This document shows, one piece after another, positions 24,589-32,752 of a DNA stretch of 38,729 nucleotides (position 1 is its first letter; the number at the start of each line of letters is the position of its first letter). The stretch covers positions 1 to 38,729 of the forward strand of contig SIAQ01000042.1 of the NCBI GenBank assembly GCA_009697105.1, written 5' to 3'. This stretch comes from Gemmataceae bacterium (GTDB taxonomy: Bacteria; Planctomycetota; Planctomycetia; Gemmatales; Gemmataceae). The notes below the pieces were generated by a model, which was not told the DNA's origin, made no database searches, and worked only from the letters and a program-made list of their open reading frames with translations. A program made the translations under genes and the position numbers.

Positions 24589-25542
24589 CTACTTCGCCAC
24601 CACGCGAAACGGCAACGCCTCCTTTTGAAGCCCCGCGAGCAAGTTCTTCAGCGACATCTCGGCCATGCGCCCGCGAGTCTGATCGGTCGCGCTGCCCAAA
24701 TGCGGAACGATCGTAACATTGTCCAACTTCAGCAGCGGATGGCCGCGAGGCAACGGCTCGGGATCGGTGACATCCAGTCCGGCGGCGTAAATTTGCCGGC
24801 GTGCGAGCGCTTCCGTCAGCGCGTCGGTATCCACCACCGGGCCACGGGCAACGTTGATCAAAATCGCCGTCGATTTCATCTTGGCCAGCTCGGCGCGACC
24901 AATCAGATGCCTCGTCTCCGCAGTCAATGGCACCGTGAGGACGACGTAGTCCGATTGCGCCAGCACTTCATCGCGCAAGGCATAACGAACGCCCAGCGCT
25001 TGCTCGACATCGGGCCGACGATTGCGATTGTGGTAAAGCACATTCATGTCGAAACCACGCGCACGCCTGGCGACTTGCGAACCGATACGGCCCATCCCGA
25101 AGATGCCGACGGTTGTGCCGTGAATTTCGCGTCCGAGCATGTAGGACGGATCGTAGCGGAGAAAATTCGGGCCACGGGCATAACGATCGCCCTCCACAAG
25201 TCGGCGACCGGCGGCGAGGAGGAGCGTGAACGCCATGTCCGCTGTGGCGCCGTCGAGAACGCCTGGCGTATTGCCCACGGGGATCCCACGCCGCGTCGCT
25301 TCGGGCACGTCGATGTGATCGACGCCGACGCCGAAATTGCTGATGACGCGAACCTTCGGCAGCTTGTCCAGCAGCGATCCATTGACAGTCGGATGGCCGT
25401 AGGTATAGACGGCCACGACCGCGTCGGCGCCACTTTGATCCGCGGCATCCCACGGAACCAAATCGACGTGAGGTTTCAGTAGATCGCCAACGGCTTGCGA
25501 CAACGGCAAATCCGCAAGAACTTTCGGCAGGACGCTCGGCAT
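24589..25542 (-). CDS. D-2-hydroxyacid dehydrogenase (glyoxylate/hydroxypyruvate reductase-like)
   Basis: A 317-residue NAD(P)-dependent reductase that interconverts 2-keto acids and D-2-hydroxy acids. The nucleotide-binding loop is 'GIFGMGRIGSQVARRA', and the catalytic residues are in place: Arg233 ('INVARGPVVD'), Glu262 ('DVTDPEPLP') and His281 ('VPHLGSAT'). The substrate-binding part has 'VISNFGVGVDHIDVPEATRRGIPVGNTPGVL', typical of the glyoxylate/hydroxypyruvate reductase branch. 'YHNRNRRPD' after the second beta strand, with basic and no acidic residues, suggests NADPH preference (inference). Length is normal. A palindromic operator-like site lies about 154 bases upstream. Confidence 0.93.
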   Translation of the reverse strand: MPSVLPKVLADLPLSQAVGDLLKPHVDLVPWDAADQSGADAVVAVYTYGHPTVNGSLLDKLPKVRVISNFGVGVDHIDVPEATRRGIPVGNTPGVLDGATADMAFTLLLAAGRRLVEGDRYARGPNFLRYDPSYMLGREIHGTTVGIFGMGRIGSQVARRARGFDMNVLYHNRNRRPDVEQALGVRYALRDEVLAQSDYVVLTVPLTAETRHLIGRAELAKMKSTAILINVARGPVVDTDALTEALARRQIYAAGLDVTDPEPLPRGHPLLKLDNVTIVPHLGSATDQTRGRMAEMSLKNLLAGLQKEALPFRVVAK

Positions 25543-25695
25543 CGGATCGAACTCCCAAATTAGTTTTCAATATCGGCACGGTTATCCACGTGACCAATGC
25601 AACATTTGGATGACATCGCATCAAAGAAAATATAGTGCTCATTGCACAGACGAAAGGATCATTTAAAAAAATCAACGATCCAGTGGGCATATGTT

Positions 25696-25716
25696 CTTTT
25701 GTAATAATTACAAAAG
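25696..25716. promoter_or_regulatory. Perfect palindrome, possible operator
   Basis: A 10-bp half-site CTTTTGTAAT is followed by one central A and its exact reverse complement. It lies in AT-rich DNA upstream of the hydroxyacid dehydrogenase. The size and symmetry suit a dimeric repressor site; no regulator gene is next to it. Confidence 0.5.
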
Positions 25717-25764
25717 ATGGAATATCAATGAAAAAGTCTATACGTTTGACGGATTAGTTTGACG

Positions 25765-25853
25765 CATTTCCGAGCCGCGACCGTAAGGGAGCGGCCGACA
25801 GGATGCCGTGCGGTTTATGTCGGCCGCTCCCTTACGATCGCGGCTCGGAAATG
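25765..25853. repeat. Long inverted repeat, TTCCGAGCCGCG family
   Basis: Arms 25765-25800 and 25818-25853 match at 35 of 36 positions around a 17-base loop. It lies upstream of the DUF1549 gene, about 20 bases before its promoter-like site, and could insulate it from upstream transcription. Confidence 0.9.
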
Positions 25854-25872
25854 CTCTGATCGGTTAGGAAAA

Positions 25873-25901
25873 TCGACAAGTTCTACAGCGCGAAGTATAG
25901 C
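25873..25901 (+). promoter_or_regulatory. Candidate promoter of the DUF1549/DUF1501 genes
   Basis: TCGACA (25873-25878), 17-base spacer, TATAGC (25896-25901). The sequence GCGCGAAGTATA around the -10 box resembles the two minus-strand sites near 3134 and 11113. Confidence 0.4.
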
Positions 25902-26023
25902 CGGCTGCGTTCACCGTCATCTTTCATCGTTTTTTCATTTGAAACATGCTATCATCCATCTGGAGTAACTATTTCCATGTCATCAAATGTGGTCTTCCCG
26001 TCTCGAACATTAGGGGACACACA

Positions 26024-27802
26024 ATGCATCGTTTCGCTAGATTCCTACAGATTGTCTGCACAAGCTTGCTGGCGCTTCTGGTCGTCGCTCGGGTCAGTGC
26101 CGATCCGCCGGCCAAGGATTCCGCGAAGAAACCCGTCGTCCAGCTTCCCGTCGGCACGCTCGACGCAAAGGACTGGTTGAAAGCCTCGACCAAGCCGTTG
26201 GCAAAAGGCGAAATCGATCAGCTTATCAACGCTGAGCTTGCGAAGGTCAACGTCAAAGCCGCGGGCCGTACGACCGACGAGCAGTTTATTCGCCGCGTGT
26301 ACCTCGACCTCACGGGTCGTCTGCCGACGCCTTCGGACATCGCGGCTTTTGGGCAGGACGGTTCGTCTGACAAGCGTTTGAAGCTGATCAACAAACTGCT
26401 CGATAGCAACGAATATGCCAGGCATTGGGGCCAATACTGGCGCACCGTCGTCACGAGCCGGGCCGAGTTGAACTTTCAGAGCCTGCCGCTGGTGCCGCAT
26501 TTTGAACGCTGGCTGGTCGAGCAATTCAAAGCGAACAAGGGTTGGGACAGCATCACGCGCGACATCTTGACGAGTTCGGGCAAGATGCTGAATGCCGAGC
26601 CGGACAAGAACGGCCAGGCGTTTTTCCTGATCTCGCGCCGAGGCGAAGACGCCGTCACCGAGATCGCGGCCGAAGCGTCGCGCATCTTCCTCGGCATCCA
26701 GATTCAATGCGCACAGTGCCACGATCATCCAAGCGATGTCTGGAAACGACAAAACTTCCACGAGTTCGCGGCTTTCTTCGCACGCTATCGCAGTATTCCG
26801 GTGCGTGAAGAGATGAAGTTCATCGGTGCGGAAATTCGCGCCGTCCCGTTCGGCGAACATGGCATGCCCGATAAGGACGATCCGAAAAAGAGAACGTCGA
26901 TGAGCCCGCGCTTTCTCGACGGCAAGTCGCCTGGTAAAGCCACTGGCCCCGTCATCATTAACGGTCAGAAGGGCGGCTTCCCCAAAGGTGGATTCGGCAA
27001 AGGCGGGTTCGGCGGCGGGGGTCTTGGCGACGAAGCTCGCCGAAAGGCGCTCGCGGATTACGTCGTCTCCAAGGATGATCCCTGGTTCGCCGCCGCGTTT
27101 GTCAATCGCGCCTGGGGCGAATTCATGGGGCAGTCGTTCTATATGCCCATCGACGATCTCGGCCCGCAGAAGGACGCCATGATGCCCGTCGTCGTGGCTC
27201 GCATTTCCGCCGCCTTCCGAGGCAACGGCTACGACATCAAGCAACTCTTCCGCGACATCATGAGCAGCGACGCCTACCAACGCCAAATCCGGCCCGGCGA
27301 ATCGGGCGACGAGCACCTGCTCTTCGCCACGCGCAATCCTGTACGCATGGACTCGAACGCTCTGTGGCAGTCGCTGACCAGCACGCTTGGCCCAATCAGC
27401 CAGGGCGGATTCGGGTTCGGCAAAGGCGCTGCGGGCGGACCGTTCGCACGCTTCGGCGGCCTCGAGCAGCAGTTCAAACGCGAATTCGCCTTCGACCCAT
27501 CCAGTCGGCCCGAGGAAATCGAAGGCAGCATCAGCCAGGCCTTGATCCTCATGAACAACCTGCAAATTCAGGCAAAAGTCAAGGCGTCCGGGAGCAACAT
27601 GTTGGGCAAAGTGCTTGCGACCTACAGCCAAAATGACGAAGCGATCCGCGAGGTCTACCTGAGGACGCTCAGCCGACGACCGACCGACCGCGAACTCACC
27701 CGTTGCCGGGAGTTTATCGAAAACATTGGCGATCGCAACGAAGCGTTCGAGGACATCCTCTGGGCGCTGATTAACTCGACCGAGTACCAGATGCGGCGCT
27801 AA
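26024..27802 (+). CDS. DUF1549/DUF1553 planctomycete secreted protein
   Basis: Start ATG 26024 has AGGGG seven bases upstream and gives 592 residues with a signal peptide ('SLLALLVVARVSA'). An upstream in-frame ATG at 25946 lacks a ribosome-binding site. The DUF1549 part has 'FIRRVYLDLTGRLPTPSDIAAF', 'DKLLDSNEYARHWGQYW'-like sequence and 'FLGIQIQCAQCHDHPSDVW', whose C-A-Q-C-H is a haem-binding type motif. A Gly-rich linker (about 323-340, 'GGFPKGGFGKGGFGGGG') leads to the DUF1553 part ('ADYVVSKDDPWFAAAFVNRAWGEFMG', 'GYDIKQLFRDIMSSDAYQR', 'NPVRMDSNALWQSL', 'YLRTLSRRPTDREL'). The pair with the DUF1501 gene downstream is a hallmark of planctomycetes; proposed roles in breakdown of complex carbon remain unproven. 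Confidence 0.93.
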   Translation: MHRFARFLQIVCTSLLALLVVARVSADPPAKDSAKKPVVQLPVGTLDAKDWLKASTKPLAKGEIDQLINAELAKVNVKAAGRTTDEQFIRRVYLDLTGRLPTPSDIAAFGQDGSSDKRLKLINKLLDSNEYARHWGQYWRTVVTSRAELNFQSLPLVPHFERWLVEQFKANKGWDSITRDILTSSGKMLNAEPDKNGQAFFLISRRGEDAVTEIAAEASRIFLGIQIQCAQCHDHPSDVWKRQNFHEFAAFFARYRSIPVREEMKFIGAEIRAVPFGEHGMPDKDDPKKRTSMSPRFLDGKSPGKATGPVIINGQKGGFPKGGFGKGGFGGGGLGDEARRKALADYVVSKDDPWFAAAFVNRAWGEFMGQSFYMPIDDLGPQKDAMMPVVVARISAAFRGNGYDIKQLFRDIMSSDAYQRQIRPGESGDEHLLFATRNPVRMDSNALWQSLTSTLGPISQGGFGFGKGAAGGPFARFGGLEQQFKREFAFDPSSRPEEIEGSISQALILMNNLQIQAKVKASGSNMLGKVLATYSQNDEAIREVYLRTLSRRPTDRELTRCREFIENIGDRNEAFEDILWALINSTEYQMRR

Positions 27803-27860
27803 TTTGAATCATTGCAAATTTCAAATTTTAGATTGCAAATTGTTCGAGCAATTTCAATTT
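27803..27860. repeat. AT-rich word repeat after the DUF1549 gene
   Basis: Repeats of TTTCAA, TTGCAAATT and their reverse complements. The same words make the inverted repeat at 32664-32726 and the array at 38202-38240. Confidence 0.6.
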
Positions 27861-27879
27861 GCAGGAACCAGAGAAACGT

Positions 27880-27961
27880 AAGCCCAGAGGTGAGGTACTC
27901 CGAACCTCTGGGATCACACGCGGATTATCCCAAGGGTTTGGAGTACCTCACCCTTGGGCTT
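27880..27961. repeat. Paired 33-nt hairpin units in inverted orientation
   Basis: Units 27880-27912 and 27929-27961 are inverted copies. Stems are CCCAGAGG/CCTCTGGG and, read on the minus strand, CCCAAGGG/CCCTTGGG; the loop is TGAGGTACTCCGAA with one change in the second copy. It lies between the DUF1549 and DUF1501 genes. Confidence 0.9.
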
Positions 27962-27991
27962 GCTCCACAATCCATTTTAGGCGATAAATCC

Positions 27992-29278
27992 ATGACGCAA
28001 CAATCGATCATGCATGTGCAAACCAATGGCGACGGCGTACTGAGCCGGCGTTCTTTCCTGCGTACGGCCGCAGTCGGTGCGGCGGGAGTCGGCATTTTCG
28101 ACGCATTGACGCTTCACGCTCAGGAATTGCGCCGCCGACAGATGTCGTGCGTGCTGCTCTTCATGCGCGGCGCTCCCAGCCAGTTCGAGACGTTCGACCC
28201 GAAGCCGGGCCATGCCAACGGCGGGCCGACGACTGCGGTGCAGACGGCCGTTGCGGGCGTGAGCATCGCCAGCGCGTGGACGAACGTCGCGAGGGAGATG
28301 AGCGACATTTCGCTCATCCGCTCGATGAACAACCGCGAAGGCGAACACCAGCGCGCCACCTACCTCATGCACACCGGCTACATCCCCGCCGGCGGCGTGC
28401 GCCATCCGAGCATCGGCTCGATCGTCGCTAACGAGATCGCGCCGCGCGATTTCGATCTGCCTCACTTCGTCAGCGTGGGCAATCGCTTCACGACGCTCGG
28501 CTCGGGCTTTCTCGGCATGCAGGTTTCGCCGTTCGTCGTCGGCGATCCGAATCAGATGCCGAACAACACGCAGCTGCCTGCCGAAGCAACGCAGGCGAGG
28601 TTCAATCGGCGTTTGAATCTGATGCAGGACCTCGAACAGGACTTCTCCGAATCAGGCGGCGAGGCCCGTGTGCGCGATCATCGGGCGATCGTCAACACCG
28701 CTGCTAGCATGGTCCGCAGTCCGCGCTTGCAAGCATTCGACCTGGCGCGGGAAACCGCCGCTACGCGCGATCGCTATGGCCGCAATACGTTCGGGCAGGG
28801 TTGCTTGCTCGCTCGACGATTGATCGAGACCGGCGTGACATTCGTCGAAGTCGAATTGAACGGTTGGGACACGCACCAGAATAACTTCGAGACAACGACC
28901 CGTCTCAGCGGCCAAGCCGACGCCGGTTTCGCCTCACTCGTTCGCGATTTGCGCGAGCGTGGTCGGCTCGATCGTACGCTCATTATCTGTATGGGCGAGT
29001 TCGGCCGTACGCCGCGAATCAACGCTAACAATGGCCGTGATCACTACCCACGTGCGTTCAGCGTCGCCATGGCGGGCGGCGGTGTGCGTGGCGGGCGCGT
29101 CATCGGCTCGACGAGTGCCGGAGGCAACGACATCGCCAATCGCCCCGTCGGTGTCGCCGACCTCTTCTGCACCTTCTGTCACGCTCTCGGCATCGATCCA
29201 CGCAAAGAAAACCAGACGCCGATCGGCCGCCCGATCCGCATCGCCGACGGCGGGCAACATGTGCGCGAATTGTTTTGA
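27992..29278 (+). CDS. DUF1501 protein with Tat signal
   Basis: Start ATG 27992; the in-frame ATG at 27812 was rejected because its extra 60 codons translate the repeats. The 428-residue protein has a Tat motif ('LSRRSFLRTAAVGAAGVG') and then 'VLLFMRGAPSQFETFDPKPG', the DUF1501 signature of the alkaline-phosphatase/sulfatase-like superfamily. 'NREGEHQRATYLMHTGYIPAGGVRHPSIGSIVANEI', 'LNGWDTHQNNFE', 'IICMGEFGRTPRIN' and 'GRDHYPRAFSVAMAGGGVRGGRVIGST' follow in the family order, including conserved Asp/His residues of the likely metal site. It is co-directional with the DUF1549 gene and probably co-transcribed. Substrate unknown. Confidence 0.93.
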   Translation: MTQQSIMHVQTNGDGVLSRRSFLRTAAVGAAGVGIFDALTLHAQELRRRQMSCVLLFMRGAPSQFETFDPKPGHANGGPTTAVQTAVAGVSIASAWTNVAREMSDISLIRSMNNREGEHQRATYLMHTGYIPAGGVRHPSIGSIVANEIAPRDFDLPHFVSVGNRFTTLGSGFLGMQVSPFVVGDPNQMPNNTQLPAEATQARFNRRLNLMQDLEQDFSESGGEARVRDHRAIVNTAASMVRSPRLQAFDLARETAATRDRYGRNTFGQGCLLARRLIETGVTFVEVELNGWDTHQNNFETTTRLSGQADAGFASLVRDLRERGRLDRTLIICMGEFGRTPRINANNGRDHYPRAFSVAMAGGGVRGGRVIGSTSAGGNDIANRPVGVADLFCTFCHALGIDPRKENQTPIGRPIRIADGGQHVRELF

Positions 29279-29312
29279 TGACGATCATGTCAGATAGTAA
29301 CTTCCCGATTTA

Positions 29313-29366
29313 CCGCTTGCGGCTTAGCGCTCGCAAGGCACCACGCGAGCGCTAAGCCGCAAGCGG
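29313..29366. repeat. Inverted repeat, CCGCTTGCGGCTTAGCGC family
   Basis: Arms 29313-29334 and 29345-29366 are perfect 22-bp reverse complements around a 10-base loop, with weaker pairing outside (CGATTT/AAATCG). It is the best copy of the family also seen at 8010-8070. Confidence 0.9.
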
Positions 29367-29402
29367 CAAATCGAAATCGGAAGGTTGTTATTTTGATTTT
29401 TC

Positions 29403-29445
29403 TAAGCGGTTGGAACGTACGGTTGCCGCACGTTCCAACCGCTTA
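29403..29445. terminator. Hairpin after the DUF1501 gene
   Basis: Perfect 16-bp arms 29403-29418 and 29430-29445, 11-base loop. A T-rich stretch precedes it but no good T tract follows on the plus strand, so its role as a terminator is only likely. Confidence 0.55.
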
Positions 29446-29513
29446 TTGCATTCGCGGCTCTGACGATATTCACAAATCTCAACTTAGGAAATTAAATTTT
29501 CGCCAGATATTTC

Positions 29514-29541
29514 TTGACGTGGGCGAAACTCCATTTACAAT
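29514..29541 (+). promoter_or_regulatory. Sigma70-like promoter of the molybdenum hydroxylase genes
   Basis: TTGACG (29514-29519), 16-base spacer, TACAAT (29536-29541), 63 bases before the ATG of the 2Fe-2S subunit. This is the best promoter match in the window. Confidence 0.65.
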
Positions 29542-29604
29542 CCCCTGTGCCTTCATTCGTCGCTACCACCGCGATTGCGCGGATTCTTTTGGGAAGGGTA
29601 AACC

Positions 29605-30240
29605 ATGATCGAACTCGAAACGACTGAGGCCGGCCCGTCGCGGCGTCAGTTTTTGCAAGGGACCGGCGCCGCTGTCACCGCCACCGCGCTGACTGGATTC
29701 GCCGCGTCCGACACGCCAGCTGCTGAGTTGCAACCCGGCGGCGGTGGACAGGTTCCCGCCGTCGGCCCCGGTGCTGCCAAAATTACGCTCAACGTCAATG
29801 GCCGCGATGTTCAGACCAGCGTCGAGCCTCGCGTGACGTTGCTTGATGCGCTGCGCAACTATCTCGACGTCACCGGTTGCAAGCGTGTCTGCGATCGCGC
29901 AACCTGCGGCGCCTGCACCGTGATGCTCGACGGCAAAGTCGTCTATTCCTGCACCATGCTCGCCATCGAAGCGCAAGGCAAAGCGATCCGCACCGCTGAA
30001 AGTCTCTACAACGACGGCAAAGCCGATGCGATTCCGGTGGCCTTCGCCCGTACCGACGCGCAACAGTGCGGCTTCTGCACGCCGGGCTTCGTCGTCGCCA
30101 TGAAAGCCGTGCTCGAAGCCAACCCGCAGGCCACGCCCGCGGAAGTCGAACGCGGCTTGCAAGGCAACATCTGCCGCTGTGGCACCTACGAACAAATGCG
30201 CGATGCGATCTACTCGCTGTGCAATACCAAACGAGTCTAA
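29605..30240 (+). CDS. 2Fe-2S subunit of a periplasmic molybdenum hydroxylase
   Basis: Small electron-transfer subunit of the xanthine dehydrogenase/aldehyde oxidase family, similar in plan to PaoA (YagT). The 211-residue protein starts with a Tat signal ('SRRQFLQGTGAAVTATALTGFA'), so the complex should act outside the cytoplasmic membrane. A plant-ferredoxin-type cluster is bound by 'GCKRVCDRATCGACTVML' plus 'YSC'; the second 2Fe-2S cluster uses 'CGFCTPGFVV' and 'GNICRCGTY'. GGAAGGG precedes the ATG by six bases. It is followed by the Moco and FAD subunits in the order small-large-medium. Substrate cannot be read from the sequence; aldehydes or N-heterocycles are the usual ones. Confidence 0.94.
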   Translation: MIELETTEAGPSRRQFLQGTGAAVTATALTGFAASDTPAAELQPGGGGQVPAVGPGAAKITLNVNGRDVQTSVEPRVTLLDALRNYLDVTGCKRVCDRATCGACTVMLDGKVVYSCTMLAIEAQGKAIRTAESLYNDGKADAIPVAFARTDAQQCGFCTPGFVVAMKAVLEANPQATPAEVERGLQGNICRCGTYEQMRDAIYSLCNTKRV

Positions 30241-30243
30241 AAG

Positions 30244-30350
30244 AGCTATCAACTATTAGCTTTCAGCTTTCAGCCAAACGAGTGAAGCAATAACGCATTT
30301 ATGTCGAACACCCGATGCCTTTGTTCTTGTCTGGCTGAAAGCTGATAGCT
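30244..30350. repeat. Inverted repeat built from GCTTTCAGC words
   Basis: Left part 30244-30275 has repeated AGCTATCA and AGCTTTCAGC words; right part 30333-30350 is GGCTGAAAGCTGATAGCT. The clearest pairing is 30265-30275 with 30333-30343. It occupies the gap between the 2Fe-2S and Moco subunit genes. Confidence 0.7.
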
Positions 30351-30413
30351 AATGAGTACACAATCGCCTCAACCAATACATAGAAGCGCCCAAGCCATAC
30401 GAGGATTGAAACT

Positions 30414-32654
30414 ATGCCATGGCCAGTAACTCGCCGACTGATCGGCACGCGAATCCAACGTCTCGACGGCATCGAAAAAGCCACCGGACGCGCGAAATAT
30501 AGCTTCGATATCAACCGACCGCGCATGTTGCACGCACGCATGTTGCGTTCGCCGCACGCGCATGCGACCATCAAGACGATTGACTCGGCAGCTGCGGAAA
30601 AGACCGCTGGCTTCCGCGGCATCTACCTCATCAAGAAGGCTGGCGCCGAACTGTTCTTCGCTGGTGACGAGATTCTCGCCATCTGCGCGGACACGGAAGA
30701 GCACGCCGAGGACTGCCTGCGGGCGATTCGCGTTGAGTACAACGTGCAGCAGCACGTCGTGAAGGAGGCCGACTCGCTGACGGCGCAGACCAACGTCACA
30801 GGCGGGCTTGGGGCCAACAACATCGTCGCCGCCGGCGATTTCGCGACCGATAACTTCGACACCGTTGCCTTCCAGGGCGCCGCTGCGACGCACGAGGCGA
30901 GCTACGGCATCGCCGTCATCTCGCACCAATGCCTCGAATCGCACGGCCTCGTCGCCGAGTGGGATGCGAAGCAAGAAAACCTCACCGTGTGGGCATCGAC
31001 GCAAGCCGTCCCCAACACGGCGGAAGGTTTGCGTGTGCACTTTAAGCTCAAGCCAGGCGAGGTCACCTGCATCTGCAATTACATGGGTGGCGGGTTCGGC
31101 AGCAAATTCGGACCGGACATCCAGGGCATCGCCGCAGCCGAATTGGCTCGCTCGACGCGCCAACCGGTCAAACTTATGCTCGACCGAGCCGAGGAAGTGA
31201 CCGTCGGCGGCATTCGGCCGTCCGCTTACGGTACTGTCAAGATTGGCGGCACGAAAGAAGGGCGTCTCACCGGCTACGAAGTCGATTGCTACGGAACCGG
31301 CGGCGTCAACCGCGGACCGACCGTCAACTTCGGCCTGCTGCCGTACGTCTACGGACCGTCGATTCCGAACGTCAAACGCCGCCATCGGGTCGTTCGCACG
31401 AACATCCAGACGGCTCGCGCGATGCGTGCCCCGGGCCATCCGCAAAATGCCATTCTCACGGAACAGGTGCTGGATGACCTGGCGGCGCGACTCAACATCA
31501 ACCCCATGACGCTCCGCCTCGCTAATCTGCCGCCCAACGACCTGGCCGAACGCCAAGCCAATCCTCGCACCTATCCTGGTCAGCGTGCCGATATCTATCG
31601 CACTGAGATCGCGATCATCCGCAAGATGTGCAGTTGGGACCAGGCCTGGCATGCGCCCGGTCAAGGCGGCAAGGGTACGATCAAGACTGGCCTCGGCATG
31701 GCCCTGCACACCTGGGGCGGCGGCGGTCGTGGCCCGAACCCGACCCGCGTTACCATCAACACCGACGGAACCGTCGTCGCGCAATCGTCCTCGCAGGACC
31801 TCGGCACGGCTCACCGCACCGTCATGGCGATCATTGTCGCCGAGATTCTCGGATTGCAGCCAACCGACATCACCTGCATCATCGGCAACAGCCAGCACGG
31901 GCCGTCAACGCCATCCGGCGGCTCGACGACCTGCCCTGGCACGTCGCCCGCAATCCTCAAGGCCGTTGAACTCGCCGCCGAGGCGATGCTCACCGCTCTG
32001 GCGGGTCGCCTCAACGTGCAGCGCAATCAGCTATCGATCGCACCGGGCGTCGTTGTCAATGCGGCCAACAATCAGCGCATCCCGTTCCGCGACGCCTGCC
32101 GACAGATGGGTGTGCCAAACGTGCAAGCGAATGGCGATTGGCCCGTCCAAAAGGACCTTCAGAGCAACGCGGTCCTGCGCGAAGAATGGACCACCCGTCT
32201 GACCAATCAAGGCGTCGGTGGCGTACAAATCGCTGAGGTCAAGGTGGACACGGAGACCGGCGTCGTTCGCTGCTCCCGCTTCTGGACCGTGCAAGACTGC
32301 GGTTTGATTATCAACAAACTCGCCTGCGAATCGCAAGTCGCCGGCGGCATCATCATGGGCCTGAATTACGCACTCTACGAAGAGTGCATTTACGACCGGC
32401 AAACCGGACGCCAGGTCAATCCCGACATGGAGTTCTACAAGCTCGGCGGCATCGCCGACATGCCGAACATCTACGTTCATATGCACGATATGCCCGAGCG
32501 CGGCGTCATCGGCATCGGCGAACCGCCAACAATCGGCACGGCGGCGGCGGTCGGCAACGCCATCTTCAACGCCATCGGCGCCCGCGTCTCTCACGCCCCG
32601 TTCACGCCCGAACGCGTTCTAGCCGCCCTCAATAACCGCCAGGCTCAACCATAA
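30414..32654 (+). CDS. Molybdopterin-binding large subunit of the molybdenum hydroxylase
   Basis: The catalytic subunit (746 residues) of a xanthine dehydrogenase-family enzyme, PaoC-like in arrangement. It starts with 'IGTRIQRLDGIEKATGRAKYSFDI' and contains 'YMGGGFGSKFGPD' for cofactor contact, 'RAMRAPGHPQN', 'SSQDLGTAHRTVMAIIVAEILGL' and the active-site Glu703 in 'GIGEPPTIGTAAAVGNAI'. The hydroxylation is expected to use water oxygen and pass electrons to the small subunit. The subunit has no Tat signal of its own and would travel with the small subunit, as known for related enzymes. GAGGA lies eight bases before the ATG. Confidence 0.94.
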   Translation: MPWPVTRRLIGTRIQRLDGIEKATGRAKYSFDINRPRMLHARMLRSPHAHATIKTIDSAAAEKTAGFRGIYLIKKAGAELFFAGDEILAICADTEEHAEDCLRAIRVEYNVQQHVVKEADSLTAQTNVTGGLGANNIVAAGDFATDNFDTVAFQGAAATHEASYGIAVISHQCLESHGLVAEWDAKQENLTVWASTQAVPNTAEGLRVHFKLKPGEVTCICNYMGGGFGSKFGPDIQGIAAAELARSTRQPVKLMLDRAEEVTVGGIRPSAYGTVKIGGTKEGRLTGYEVDCYGTGGVNRGPTVNFGLLPYVYGPSIPNVKRRHRVVRTNIQTARAMRAPGHPQNAILTEQVLDDLAARLNINPMTLRLANLPPNDLAERQANPRTYPGQRADIYRTEIAIIRKMCSWDQAWHAPGQGGKGTIKTGLGMALHTWGGGGRGPNPTRVTINTDGTVVAQSSSQDLGTAHRTVMAIIVAEILGLQPTDITCIIGNSQHGPSTPSGGSTTCPGTSPAILKAVELAAEAMLTALAGRLNVQRNQLSIAPGVVVNAANNQRIPFRDACRQMGVPNVQANGDWPVQKDLQSNAVLREEWTTRLTNQGVGGVQIAEVKVDTETGVVRCSRFWTVQDCGLIINKLACESQVAGGIIMGLNYALYEECIYDRQTGRQVNPDMEFYKLGGIADMPNIYVHMHDMPERGVIGIGEPPTIGTAAAVGNAIFNAIGARVSHAPFTPERVLAALNNRQAQP

Positions 32655-32663
32655 CAAATTTCA

Positions 32664-32726
32664 GATTTCAAATTGCAAATTGAATTCGCATTTCAATCTG
32701 CAATCTGAAATTTGCAATTTGAAATC
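32664..32726. repeat. AT-rich inverted repeat between Moco and FAD subunit genes
   Basis: Perfect 18-bp arms 32664-32681 and 32709-32726 made of AATTTGCAATTTGAAATC and its complement, with more TTTCAATCTGCAATCTG words in the loop. Compare 27803-27860 and 38202-38240. Confidence 0.85.
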
Positions 32727-32752
32727 AAATAAACGAACAAAGGAAATCACCG

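Larger units (their letters stand above)
25543..26023. other. Divergent gap with palindromic operator, inverted repeat and promoter
   Basis: No gene is supported. The segment near 25610-25745 is markedly AT-rich against its surroundings and contains a perfect palindrome; next come a 36-bp inverted repeat and a promoter-like site for the DUF1549 gene. Confidence 0.6.
29279..29604. other. Gap with two inverted repeats and a strong promoter
   Basis: No gene seen. It contains the two inverted repeats at 29313-29366 and 29403-29445, likely ending DUF1501 transcription, followed by AT-rich DNA with the promoter at 29514-29541. Confidence 0.6.

Noticed and set aside
26045..27631. 528-codon minus-strand open frame opposite the DUF1549 gene
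   Set aside because: It arises from the codon bias of the real plus-strand gene; the product resembles no protein.
27812..27991. N-terminal extension of the first DUF1501 protein
   Set aside because: It translates two repeat elements and would place 60 residues before a normal Tat signal.
30369..31898. 509-codon minus-strand open frame opposite the Moco subunit
   Set aside because: It is a shadow frame in GC-rich coding DNA; the plus-strand gene has all family motifs.
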